Shown piece after piece: positions 1-6,344 of a stretch of DNA of 9,136 nucleotides. Positions within the stretch are counted from its first letter, which is position 1. Each line of letters begins with the position of its first letter. Source of the DNA: Pseudomonadota bacterium (lineage in GTDB: Bacteria; Pseudomonadota; Gammaproteobacteria; Xanthomonadales; Xanthomonadaceae); NCBI GenBank assembly GCA_023438325.1, contig JAEXRB010000298.1, positions 1 to 9,136 on the forward strand. Reading direction: 5' to 3'. The position numbers and the translations under genes were made by a program. The notes beneath the pieces were generated by a model. It did not search any database, had not been told where the DNA came from, and was given only the letters and a program-made list of their open reading frames with translations.

Positions 1-398
1 GGACACACGTCCACGCCTGGCACCTGGAAGAGCATGGTGTGGTACCCGTATTGCGCGCATGCCGGAGAAATGCGCAAGCGTGCGGTCATCAGATCTGATT
101 CAGGCTCGGATCCGAACGGCCACCAGGTGCTCAGCTGCCAGTCGGTCACGAACGATTCGTCAAACCCTTGCACGGACGCCAGGGTGGTTTGCCGGTCGGA
201 TGCGCACAGTAGTCTCAGCAAGTTGAGTTTGCGACGGATCGTCAAGCCAAGGCTTCTACGGATATCGCCGCTCTCCAGAAAGTTGAGTCGTGCAGCCCTG
301 ATCACGACCCCAAGTGCCGAGCATCCTTCGTACCCGCTCCAGTCCTGACCGACCAAACGAGGGCGCAAGGTGGCCAACACATCCATCGATTCGTCCAT
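1..398 (-). CDS. tniQ: TniQ/TnsD-family transposition target-selection protein, 3' part beyond window
   Basis: Reading from the ATG at 398 gives 132 codons without a stop, running off the left edge, so the C-terminal part is missing. TniQ/TnsD proteins select the target and recruit the TnsC-type ATPase. Two stretches fit the family. The N-terminus (residues about 17-40) has the E/S/hydrophobic/R/N spacing of the TniQ start. Residues 111-132 read SPAC, then YGYH, then FQVPGVDVC, which follows the TniQ zinc-ribbon pattern (CPxC, GYH, LHQLPWV, CPxH). The first cysteine of that motif is serine here (S111), which is unusual. The start overlaps the tnsC stop as TGATG, and a G-rich Shine-Dalgarno-like AGGGGG lies just upstream, so translation is probably coupled. 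The gene is last in the visible operon. Recognition rests on motif memory and on position after tnsC. Confidence 0.72.
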   Translation of the reverse strand, partial: MDESMDVLATLRPRLVGQDWSGYEGCSALGVVIRAARLNFLESGDIRRSLGLTIRRKLNLLRLLCASDRQTTLASVQGFDESFVTDWQLSTWWPFGSEPESDLMTARLRISPACAQYGYHTMLFQVPGVDVC

Positions 399-1387
399 CA
401 CGCCCCCTGCACAGTCGGACGATAGGTCTCGCGCGACAGTTCCAGTTCCACATACCCTGAAGCCAAGATCGCCTCCATGAGCTCGGCATCGGAGAACTCA
501 GTGAAATCGGCATTGCGCGGGGCGATCGTGGTCAGTAGATACGCGATCACACCCTCGAAGGACTTCATGGGCCACGTCCATACCTGTGAGAGGCGATTCT
601 CGGTACGAAGGTTTGCGGCGATCTCCCAGAGCCTTGCGGCGTGTTGGGCCAGGCGCCAGCCCGCCTTGAACGACTTTGGTGCGAAATGCTCACTGAAACT
701 GACGCCGGATCCTGCGGGGTGTTCAGTGAAGACGTCATAACGACCCATGATGTAAGCCGCATCCTCCGGTCCCCGTACGCCGACCATCTCGTGCTTGCGC
801 ACGAGAAAACGGCCATGCACGTGAGGCGGGTGCTCGCTGCGCGACGTGGATTCGTTGGTGTATCCAGTCAGGTCACGTTGATTGACGAACACGTAGAAAA
901 CGTAATACCGCAGCTGGGTCATCCAGTTGTCGATGGTGACTAGGTGCTCGTGGTCTGCAGGCTTCATCCGCTGAGCCTCGTCGATGAACACGATAACAAG
1001 CCGACTATTTGCCAGATGGCAGCATTCAATAAGATGGGAAATCAGCAGATTGAATCGCTCATCGGGTGTGCTCCTTGGAGACACGCGAACTTTGAAGGCA
1101 TTCAAGAGGGTCGAGATGAAGCTGCCATCGGTGCGCTTGTCCGCTTTCGGCATGATCAGGGTGCGGAGCGCAGCTTTCCGCTCGCCAAGCCACTCCTGAT
1201 TCCTGAAGAGGTAGGTGATTCCCTCGGTCTTGCCAAACCGGGCAAAAGCGAACACCGACAGGCCTCGATAGCTGACATCGAGCGCGGCATTGATGGCATC
1301 TGAGAGGCGTTCGATCTCATGAGTCGCGACGATGGGTCTGAAGAGTTCCAGCATCGGATGCAGCGCGGGCTGTTCGGGGGCGTTCAT
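398..1387 (-). CDS. tnsC: TnsC/TniB-type AAA+ transposition ATPase
   Basis: A 329-residue ATPase of the TnsC/TniB type, which links target selection (TniQ) to the transposase (TnsB) in Tn7- and Tn5053-like elements. The P-loop is residues 47-54, AFARFGKT. The GKT is intact but the first glycine of GxxxxGKT is alanine. Walker B is strong, VIVFIDEAQ at residues 131-139, with the acidic DE pair. A following hydrophobic strand ending in FVNQ (about 162-170) is in the sensor-1 position. Length is typical for the family. The ATG overlaps the tnsB stop (ATGA), and GGGAGGG lies about 7 nt upstream, so this start is well supported. Its stop overlaps the tniQ ATG. The order tnsB-tnsC-tniQ is the usual one and strengthens the call. 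The label TnsC versus TniB is arbitrary here. Confidence 0.85.
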   Translation of the reverse strand: MNAPEQPALHPMLELFRPIVATHEIERLSDAINAALDVSYRGLSVFAFARFGKTEGITYLFRNQEWLGERKAALRTLIMPKADKRTDGSFISTLLNAFKVRVSPRSTPDERFNLLISHLIECCHLANSRLVIVFIDEAQRMKPADHEHLVTIDNWMTQLRYYVFYVFVNQRDLTGYTNESTSRSEHPPHVHGRFLVRKHEMVGVRGPEDAAYIMGRYDVFTEHPAGSGVSFSEHFAPKSFKAGWRLAQHAARLWEIAANLRTENRLSQVWTWPMKSFEGVIAYLLTTIAPRNADFTEFSDAELMEAILASGYVELELSRETYRPTVQGA

Positions 1388-3252
1388 GTGCGGTCCCTCC
1401 CGTTACCGAACGAGAAGCGGCCCGCACGGGGCGCGAAGTCTTGCAATGGCATTGATTGCCGTGGTTTGGGATCGGTGCCACGGACACTGCTGTTCTGTAC
1501 GTACTTGTCGACCCCAACGCCGTCGCGGTAGGCCATGGTATGAACCATTTCATCGTAGGCTGCGATCGCATCGTCGCTTCCCGCGATTTTTAGCAGCCCA
1601 CGTTCGCGTGCCGATTGAATTTTTTTGCGGAGGAATACATCGTGCGCCGTGGCGTCATACGGTGGAAGGGCATGCAGCTTTGACCAAGGTCCGCCGTTCA
1701 CCGGGTCAAGCAGGATCATCGTACGCGCATCTTCGATATTGACGTCTGCCTGTTGGCGGACACCGACTTGACTCCGATCGTTCTCCAGGCGTGTGCTGCG
1801 ATAGATAGCGTGTTCCCACTGGATGTGGGGGAGCTTGCCGCCCTCCCGGCCTCCACGCACGGTGGGATGAATGCGGATTGTCGTCAGTCGCTCGGCATCG
1901 CCCGTCGCATCTGCCGTTTCGAAACACCATCCACCACCCTGCAAGTGTGTGCGCAAGAAGTCGGCCGGAAGGCGTTGCTGCAGTCCCGAGTGCGGCGTGA
2001 CATTATGCCCTGCAAGGATCACATCAATGAGATCGTGGAAGCCCTCCAAGTGAAGCGGGTGATCCTCTGCACGCAGGAACGTCGTCGGTGTCGGGCCTTC
2101 TCCAATCAATGTCGCAGGCTGGAACCCGCCGGCGATCGCGCGCAGCGCACCCTCTTCCAGGCGGCGAAAGAATGCCTCGATGATCGGACGAATTTCGGGC
2201 ACGTGGGCGGGCCCGAAATTCAGGATGCCGCGATGGTGATGGCGCATATTGCCAAGTGTGGTGGCTGCTTGATGCGCAAACGCGTTGTCACCGGCCAGCA
2301 TCATGCCGCGCGCGGACTGTCCTGGCACCAAGGCTTGCAAGCCAATGACGGCCCCTGGCGGATAGTGCATGTTGGGTACGATGAGACGCCGTGGCGCCCA
2401 TGGGTGCAGTACCCGATGAAACAAGCGCAGGACATCCAACTGGTTGTATTGACCGAACCGCAGCAGATAGCCCAGCACATACCGGGTCACCGCGCAGATC
2501 GCCACTAGCAAGGTAACCTGCTGCAGACGCCGGAGGACGAAGGTGCCATCCGGGGCCGGCAGGGCCACGTGCAGCTTGGCATCCACGGTGTGCGCGTCGT
2601 ACTCGATGCGATCCAGCGGTCCTTCCTGAAACAGCCGCTTCAATCCCCGTGAAGGCGGCGCGACGTCCTCGGTCTCCGGACGCGCTGCGGTTTTACGCTG
2701 TTGGCGAAGGCGCTTGATGTGGTCTCGTAGTGCCCGGCGGCCCTTATCGGGCACGTCGAAGGGATATCCCGTGGCCCCATGGGCTGTTTTGACCGCTTCC
2801 TTGAAGCTGCGGTGTAGGCTGTCAAAGCGCCGACACTTGCGCTTACCGTTCGGCAACGGCCCCGCATAGCCTTCCACGAGCGTCGCAAGTCCATCCGTGG
2901 CGGAGATCAGACGCATCAGGGCGCCTGGGCCTTTTTTCGCAGGTGGCGGGGCGGGTGCGCCCTCATCACGAGGCTGCTTGCGATGGGCATACGGCACGCA
3001 TGCGCGGAAGCCGAGCAGCCGCCCGTCAGCCCCAGGCTGCAGCGCTTTCTCGGCACTTTCCGCCAAAGCGTCGCGCCCCACGCCGTACGCTTTCGCCGCT
3101 GCGCGGATGGACATGCCGCCGACAACTGCGGTGAGGGCCGCGCGACGCTTGAGATACCCCTCACGCTTGGCGGCCGGCAATGTACCGGGGTCTGGGTTGG
3201 GCCAAGTACGGATATCCGCTTCCGTGATGGCCTCAAGCAGTAGCGCTCTCAT
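1384..3252 (-). CDS. tnsB: TnsB/TniA-type DDE transposase
   Basis: The catalytic transposase of the element, 622 residues from the ATG at 3252. It is expected to bind the element ends and catalyse strand transfer. The retroviral-integrase-like core shows a plausible triad: D219 in IEYDAHTVD, D322 in LAGDNAFAHQ and E359 in RPIIEAFFRRLEE, with a D-to-E distance of 37. The N-terminus has a likely helix-turn-helix (about residues 40-66, GGMSIRAAAKAYGVGRDAL) for end binding. A basic linker precedes the core, and a long C-terminal region follows that would normally contact TnsC. The frame is open upstream to 3339, but 3252 is preferred: this ATG overlaps the tnsA stop as ATGA and has GAGGTG 5-6 nt upstream. 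The extra 29 residues are proline-rich and look like read-back into tnsA. The gene ends with an ATGA overlap into tnsC. Confidence 0.9.
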   Translation of the reverse strand: MRALLLEAITEADIRTWPNPDPGTLPAAKREGYLKRRAALTAVVGGMSIRAAAKAYGVGRDALAESAEKALQPGADGRLLGFRACVPYAHRKQPRDEGAPAPPPAKKGPGALMRLISATDGLATLVEGYAGPLPNGKRKCRRFDSLHRSFKEAVKTAHGATGYPFDVPDKGRRALRDHIKRLRQQRKTAARPETEDVAPPSRGLKRLFQEGPLDRIEYDAHTVDAKLHVALPAPDGTFVLRRLQQVTLLVAICAVTRYVLGYLLRFGQYNQLDVLRLFHRVLHPWAPRRLIVPNMHYPPGAVIGLQALVPGQSARGMMLAGDNAFAHQAATTLGNMRHHHRGILNFGPAHVPEIRPIIEAFFRRLEEGALRAIAGGFQPATLIGEGPTPTTFLRAEDHPLHLEGFHDLIDVILAGHNVTPHSGLQQRLPADFLRTHLQGGGWCFETADATGDAERLTTIRIHPTVRGGREGGKLPHIQWEHAIYRSTRLENDRSQVGVRQQADVNIEDARTMILLDPVNGGPWSKLHALPPYDATAHDVFLRKKIQSARERGLLKIAGSDDAIAAYDEMVHTMAYRDGVGVDKYVQNSSVRGTDPKPRQSMPLQDFAPRAGRFSFGNGRDRT

Positions 3253-3989
3253 GGCATCACCTCGTGGCCGATAACCGACAGCCGGGACAGCGGGCGTGTG
3301 GCATCGATCTGGAGGCGGCCGCGATGCAGCAGACGGCACGCGACTGCGCGCACGTCGGGTGCGGCATGCGCGCTCAATGCCTGCTCGAGTTGCAGAAAGC
3401 TCATGCGCGCCTGAATCGCGAATGCCTCCAGTACGAGATGTTCAAGGGCATCAACCTGGGGCAGCGAAGTGGCTGTCTGCACGTAGGGCAGCATCCGGAA
3501 CCACGTGGTCAACTCGCCCTTGCGTTCGACGAGGTCTGCCTCGAATACGAAGCGCAGGGACAGACCGGCTAGATTTGCGGCCTCGATAAGATCGCGCGCC
3601 ATTCGGTGCTCGCGTGTGCGCGTGCGGGCATCGATCGTCGTGGCGGCCTCGTCGACAAAGAGCATGAACCCTTCGCGGCCACAGTCCTGCCGCGCCCAAA
3701 GGCACAGTTCGACCTCGCGATCCTTGACAGCCAGCAGACGAGGGCGCTCGACCCAGGCTGTAACGTGCGGATCGAACTCGCACTGAAGGGCCATTGCCAG
3801 GCGTGCCCGATGGAGAACCTCCACACAGCGACCGAGTTTGGGCGAGTCGAACAGGTACCAGTCCCGACGGCGCCGCTCGGGGCGACTGAGCGGGCGGGGG
3901 TCGAATGGGAGGTCGGCCGGCAATGCGGTGGCAAACGGCGCGGGAACCGGCCCGGTCGCGGGCGGTCGGTGGGAGGCAACAGTGTTCAT
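3249..3989 (-). CDS. tnsA: TnsA-like protein, probably nuclease-degenerate
   Basis: A 246-residue protein, first gene of the transposition operon. The TnsA assignment rests on position upstream of tnsB and on two family signatures: SPKLGR at residues 49-54 and CEFDPHVTAWVERP at about 70-83, matching the 'LGR...LEFDPdVv.f.EqP' stretch of TnsA N-terminal domains. TnsA normally cleaves the 5' ends of the element and allows cut-and-paste movement. Here the residues expected for catalysis seem absent. The 'ESxLE' position reads LHRAR (59-63), the 'YxPDF' position reads VELCL (93-97) and the 'LVEVK' position reads LFVDE (110-114). So it may be structural only, or it may be a divergent nuclease. The C-terminal 90 residues are helical with Leu/Ala repeats. 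The ATG at 3989 has TAGGAAAG 3 nt upstream, a good ribosome site. The alignment is from memory, so fold assignment is moderate. Confidence 0.65.
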   Translation of the reverse strand: MNTVASHRPPATGPVPAPFATALPADLPFDPRPLSRPERRRRDWYLFDSPKLGRCVEVLHRARLAMALQCEFDPHVTAWVERPRLLAVKDREVELCLWARQDCGREGFMLFVDEAATTIDARTRTREHRMARDLIEAANLAGLSLRFVFEADLVERKGELTTWFRMLPYVQTATSLPQVDALEHLVLEAFAIQARMSFLQLEQALSAHAAPDVRAVACRLLHRGRLQIDATRPLSRLSVIGHEVMP

Positions 3990-4064
3990 GGGCTTTCCTA
4001 GAGTGAAATCCCGCCCGTCACCCCGGAAGTGGGGCGCTTGTCTTTGCGGCAGTCATGGGTGTAC

Positions 4065-4086
4065 GCTCAGGTTGAGAGTGCTGAGC
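4065..4086 (+). repeat. Perfect 6-bp inverted repeat in the tnsA upstream region
   Basis: GCTCAG (4065-4070) and CTGAGC (4081-4086) are exact complements around a 10-nt loop. The repeat lies 11 nt before the terminator-like hairpin that starts at 4098 and about 75 nt upstream of tnsA. It could be a hairpin of a rightward RNA or a protein site. A short GC hairpin (CCCC 4021-4024 with GGGG 4031-4034) lies between it and tnsA. Confidence 0.4.
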
Positions 4087-4097
4087 AGTTCACCTAG

Positions 4098-4129
4098 ACC
4101 CCCTTGGGCGCCAACCCTTGGGGGTTTTT
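4098..4129 (+). terminator. Rho-independent terminator-like hairpin facing right
   Basis: ACCCCC (4098-4103) pairs with GGGGGT (4120-4125), followed by a T run ending at 4129. The interior can continue as GGG/CCC after a TT/TT mismatch, or fold as TTGG/CCAA. The T run is only on the plus strand, so it would stop rightward transcripts. No plus-strand gene lies upstream in this window, because 1-3989 is all minus-strand. It may end a small RNA, or be the displaced terminator of a gene separated by the transposon. Confidence 0.5.
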
Positions 4130-4220
4130 CATGGCTGGACGGACGGTGCGGAGCATGGTCAAGCAGGGAGTGGGTCTGTCCTCCTTGGATCAAGAGCCTT
4201 GGGTGAGTTGTTCTGATGGC

Positions 4221-4472
4221 TCACTGGGACTCGGCGATATCGCCAAGCCCAGCAAGCCAGATCGCGACATCCCGGGTGCGCGCAAAGCGCCCGCGCCGAC
4301 CTGCGATGACGAAGGTGTCGAGCGGCAGGCGCCCGGCAACTGCCGCTTTCTGGAAGGCACGTTGCGTCTTGAAGCCCAGAGTGCGTGCCAACGCGGCACC
4401 GCCCAGCAGTTCACCGTGAGTGGTGAGCAAGGCCTCCTGCATTGCGTTTACAGACATTTTCGGGTTCGCCAT
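4221..4472 (-). CDS. Small HTH-like DNA-binding protein (83 aa)
   Basis: An 83-residue basic protein. Residues about 19-75 look like a compact helix-turn-helix or winged-helix fold: a helix (GELLGGAALARTLGF), a second helix (TQRAFQKAAVAGRLP), then a strand and turn rich in arginine (FVIAGRRGRFARTRDVAIWL). This resembles small MerR/excisionase-like regulators of mobile elements. I cannot name the family. The frame is open to an ATG at 4556, but that would run into the divergent gene starting at 4537. I therefore prefer the ATG at 4472, which leaves a 64-nt divergent promoter region. None of the candidate starts has a strong Shine-Dalgarno. It points toward tnsA, with 231 nt between, and could regulate its divergent neighbour through the inverted repeat at 4509-4532, and possibly the transposition operon. 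Function is inferred only. Confidence 0.6.
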   Translation of the reverse strand: MANPKMSVNAMQEALLTTHGELLGGAALARTLGFKTQRAFQKAAVAGRLPLDTFVIAGRRGRFARTRDVAIWLAGLGDIAESQ

Positions 4473-4508
4473 GCGCCGGGCTGTTTCGCGATAGGGTCGA
4501 CAACGGCA

Positions 4509-4532
4509 CTCCAACATGGCTTGATGTTGCAG
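4509..4532. promoter_or_regulatory. Operator-like inverted repeat between divergent genes
   Basis: CTCCAACAT (4509-4517) and ATGTTGCAG (4524-4532) form a 9-bp inverted repeat with one mismatch and a 6-nt spacer; the inner six pairs are perfect. It sits in the 64-nt gap between the small HTH gene (start 4472) and the 368-residue gene (start 4537), ending 4 nt before the latter. Position and symmetry suggest an operator for the adjacent HTH protein. No convincing -35/-10 pair could be placed. Confidence 0.45.
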
Positions 4533-4536
4533 GTCT

Positions 4537-5643
4537 ATGCCACGAAAGCCGAGCAAATCCGCTCAACCAGCACCGGACCGGTCCGCCGCAGCCACCCCTG
4601 CGCGCCGTGGCCCTCGGGATCCGGTACATCGGCTGCAAGCTGCGGTTTGGCTGGCCACCGTTGACAATCGGTGTCCGGTCGCGTCCCAGCATGGGAAAGA
4701 CATCTACTTCTTGGGTGAAGCCGGCGAGGGCACACGGACGTTCTGGCGCATCCAGCGCGACGCCTCCGATCCAGGGCTGCACAGGGCGTCGCTTGGCGGT
4801 GGTTCAGTCGTCGGCTTGGTCGGGCGCCGTCCGGGCTACTTCCATACCCGGGCTGTCTATGCGTCGGAACTGTTTCAGCCGGTTCAGTGCCCAGCGGTAC
4901 TTGGGCCCGACCCCATGTCCGGCGACCAGTGCGATGCACTGATCAAGGACGTCCTGAAGCGGCTCGACCTAGTGGAGGTCACAGGGGAAGATGTATGGTT
5001 GGCTAGTGGGAGCGGACGCTTTTTGCCGGAGCTCGCGGCAGGCACGCGCGCCTCACTTCAGCGCTGGCTGCAGGGGTTCACCCGCAAGCGCAACATCGAT
5101 CACATCTTGCTGCTGTGCCTGCTCTACAAGCGCGCCGTAGGCCGGAGCGCGCTTGACGAGGCAATCGTGTTTCGTAATGCCACTATCGCTGGCATTCAAC
5201 GTTTTTGTCGACGGCCAGGTTTCAGCGGCGATGTCCAAACGCTTTGGCTGTTCCTGACCCACCGCCGGGTATTCATGGGGCAGCGATCCCTTGAGCACGC
5301 TCCGGCTGCTCTGGCTATAGCGGAACAAAGGCTGCCTGCTGCCTTCACGAAAGTGCCCGCCTTGTACCGAAATTTCGCGTGGCGCCGATGGTTGATGGCC
5401 GGGTTAATCGAATTGGAGACGCAAGCGACTTGGACGCGCCTAGTCACGCGCACACAGGGGTTGGATTCATTTGAGCGCGACCGCGAAGCATTGCTGGACG
5501 CGGTGCAACGCGAAAGCCTTGCGCGTCTTGAACGCGATGTGCTTGCCTGTTTTGCGCTGCCCGAAGATCGACGTGTATGCGCAGCAACGCGTTTGGCTGA
5601 GATGCGCGGCCATGTCGAGTCATGGCGTAAAGGGGACTATTGA
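4537..5643 (+). CDS. Hypothetical protein, 368 aa, unrecognised
   Basis: I do not recognise this protein. The first 28 residues are basic and Pro/Ala-rich and look disordered (MPRKPSKSAQPAPDRSAAA and on). A folded region follows, with strands around residues 54-60 (KDIYFLGEAG) and 90-108 (VVGLVGRRPGYFHTRAVY). A mostly helical half comes after residue 130, with several Arg/Lys-Trp or Arg-Phe helices (LQRWLQGFTRKRN, FAWRRWLMAGLIEL) and an acidic/basic amphipathic C-terminus. No signal peptide, membrane segment, P-loop or obvious nuclease motif is visible. ATG 4537 is the first possible ATG, since an in-frame stop lies at 4522-4524. The ribosome site is poor (AGGT too close). It is divergent from the small HTH gene with an inverted repeat between. 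It may be a cargo or accessory factor of the transposon; that is only position-based. Plus-strand coding is favoured by its length and by the protein-like composition. Confidence 0.7.
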   Translation: MPRKPSKSAQPAPDRSAAATPARRGPRDPVHRLQAAVWLATVDNRCPVASQHGKDIYFLGEAGEGTRTFWRIQRDASDPGLHRASLGGGSVVGLVGRRPGYFHTRAVYASELFQPVQCPAVLGPDPMSGDQCDALIKDVLKRLDLVEVTGEDVWLASGSGRFLPELAAGTRASLQRWLQGFTRKRNIDHILLLCLLYKRAVGRSALDEAIVFRNATIAGIQRFCRRPGFSGDVQTLWLFLTHRRVFMGQRSLEHAPAALAIAEQRLPAAFTKVPALYRNFAWRRWLMAGLIELETQATWTRLVTRTQGLDSFERDREALLDAVQRESLARLERDVLACFALPEDRRVCAATRLAEMRGHVESWRKGDY

Positions 5644-5798
5644 AGACGCCAGGCGACTGGTTTCAGCGGGAATCCTTTGCACCCGGCAATGGCGCCAATG
5701 GTCTGAAACTACCTAGCCAAATCATGCACAATGGAGATCGTTTTTCACAGGAGCGGTCCGCGCAGTGCAGCGGGAAGCTTTGGGTGCTGTGCCATGTT

Positions 5799-6224
5799 TC
5801 ATTTCCCGCACTGTTCTTCGGTCGTATCCGAGTGGGCGGTTGCACGTCGGAGAGATTCCTCCCTATCCTCGCACAAAGGACTTACGGCTGTTCCCGACGT
5901 TACCCTCGCACGATTTGCATATGTTTCCAGAAACATCGCGGTGTGAAATCGATACTTACGGGCTTCGCTTGGCAGGGGAATCCCGAGCTGTGTGGCCACG
6001 AGTGTCGCGTAGTTGAGTTGCGCCTCGGTCGGTTGCTTCAGGTCCCAGTCGATGCTTTCGACGAGCAAGCTCTCAAGGCTTCGTTCGAGCTTTCGAATAA
6101 AGGTATTGCGGACGCGACGATCCTTGATGCGCTCGAATTGAATCGTCAACGCCTCTTCGAGCCTATCGGAAACATAGAGCTCCAACTCCATGTCGACGGC
6201 AGGGTTGACGAGATACAGGGCCAT
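5799..6224 (-). CDS. Hypothetical protein, 141 aa
   Basis: Not assigned to a family. Residues about 12-58 form a charged amphipathic helical segment (MELELYVSDRLEEALTIQF onwards). Residues 64-85 contain QPTEAQLNYATLVATQLG, which resembles the short 'T-x-x-Q-x-x-Y/L-A-x-x-L-G' helix found in various small bacterial proteins. The last 35 residues are low in structure. The ATG at 6224 has no strong Shine-Dalgarno; an internal ATG at 6191 is an alternative. A plus-strand frame across the same region (5640-6275) is cysteine-rich and less protein-like, so I take it as the shadow. The gene is divergent from the XRE regulator at 6345, with a perfect inverted repeat between, so it is probably regulated by it. 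It converges on the 368-residue gene with 155 nt between, where no clear terminator is seen. Confidence 0.6.
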   Translation of the reverse strand: MALYLVNPAVDMELELYVSDRLEEALTIQFERIKDRRVRNTFIRKLERSLESLLVESIDWDLKQPTEAQLNYATLVATQLGIPLPSEARKYRFHTAMFLETYANRARVTSGTAVSPLCEDREESLRRATAHSDTTEEQCGK

Positions 6225-6278
6225 CAGTTTCGCGCTTCACTTGTTGGTCGGTATTCGGGCCTCTTCTACCCATGATCC

Positions 6279-6295
6279 TACATGATTTTCATGTA
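6279..6295. promoter_or_regulatory. Perfect inverted repeat, likely operator of the XRE regulator
   Basis: TACATGA (6279-6285) and TCATGTA (6289-6295) are exact complements around TTT. A partial extra half-site, CCATGAT, lies at 6270-6276. The repeat is in the 120-nt gap between the divergent 141-residue gene (start 6224) and the XRE gene (start 6345), 49 nt before the latter. XRE repressors bind such dyads, so autoregulation with control of both genes is the likely role. Confidence 0.55.
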
Positions 6296-6344
6296 ATCGG
6301 TACACGGGCCATAGATTCCGTGGTCGCCCTGTCCTGGTGCGACC

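Noticed and set aside
1753..2508. 251-residue plus-strand open frame
   Set aside because: Antisense to the middle of tnsB; the minus-strand frame has a DDE triad and operon overlaps, so this is a shadow.
3252..3339. Longer tnsB start at 3339
   Set aside because: The added residues are proline-rich and lie inside the tnsA coding region; the ATGA overlap start at 3252 with GAGGTG upstream fits better.
4021..4130. CRISPR repeat or guide-RNA leader upstream of tnsA
   Set aside because: No repeated 28-36 nt unit or spacer pattern is present in the window; only single hairpins are seen.
4104..4664. 186-residue plus-strand frame beginning in the terminator
   Set aside because: It starts inside the hairpin with no ribosome site, overlaps two better genes, and its sequence is low in structure.
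5660..5709. GTTTCAG ... CTGAAAC inverted repeat after the 368-residue gene
   Set aside because: The loop is 36 nt with no T run, so a terminator is not convincing; chance is plausible.
5640..6275. 211-residue plus-strand open frame
   Set aside because: Cysteine-rich and without recognisable features; overlaps the better 141-residue minus-strand gene and has no good ribosome site.
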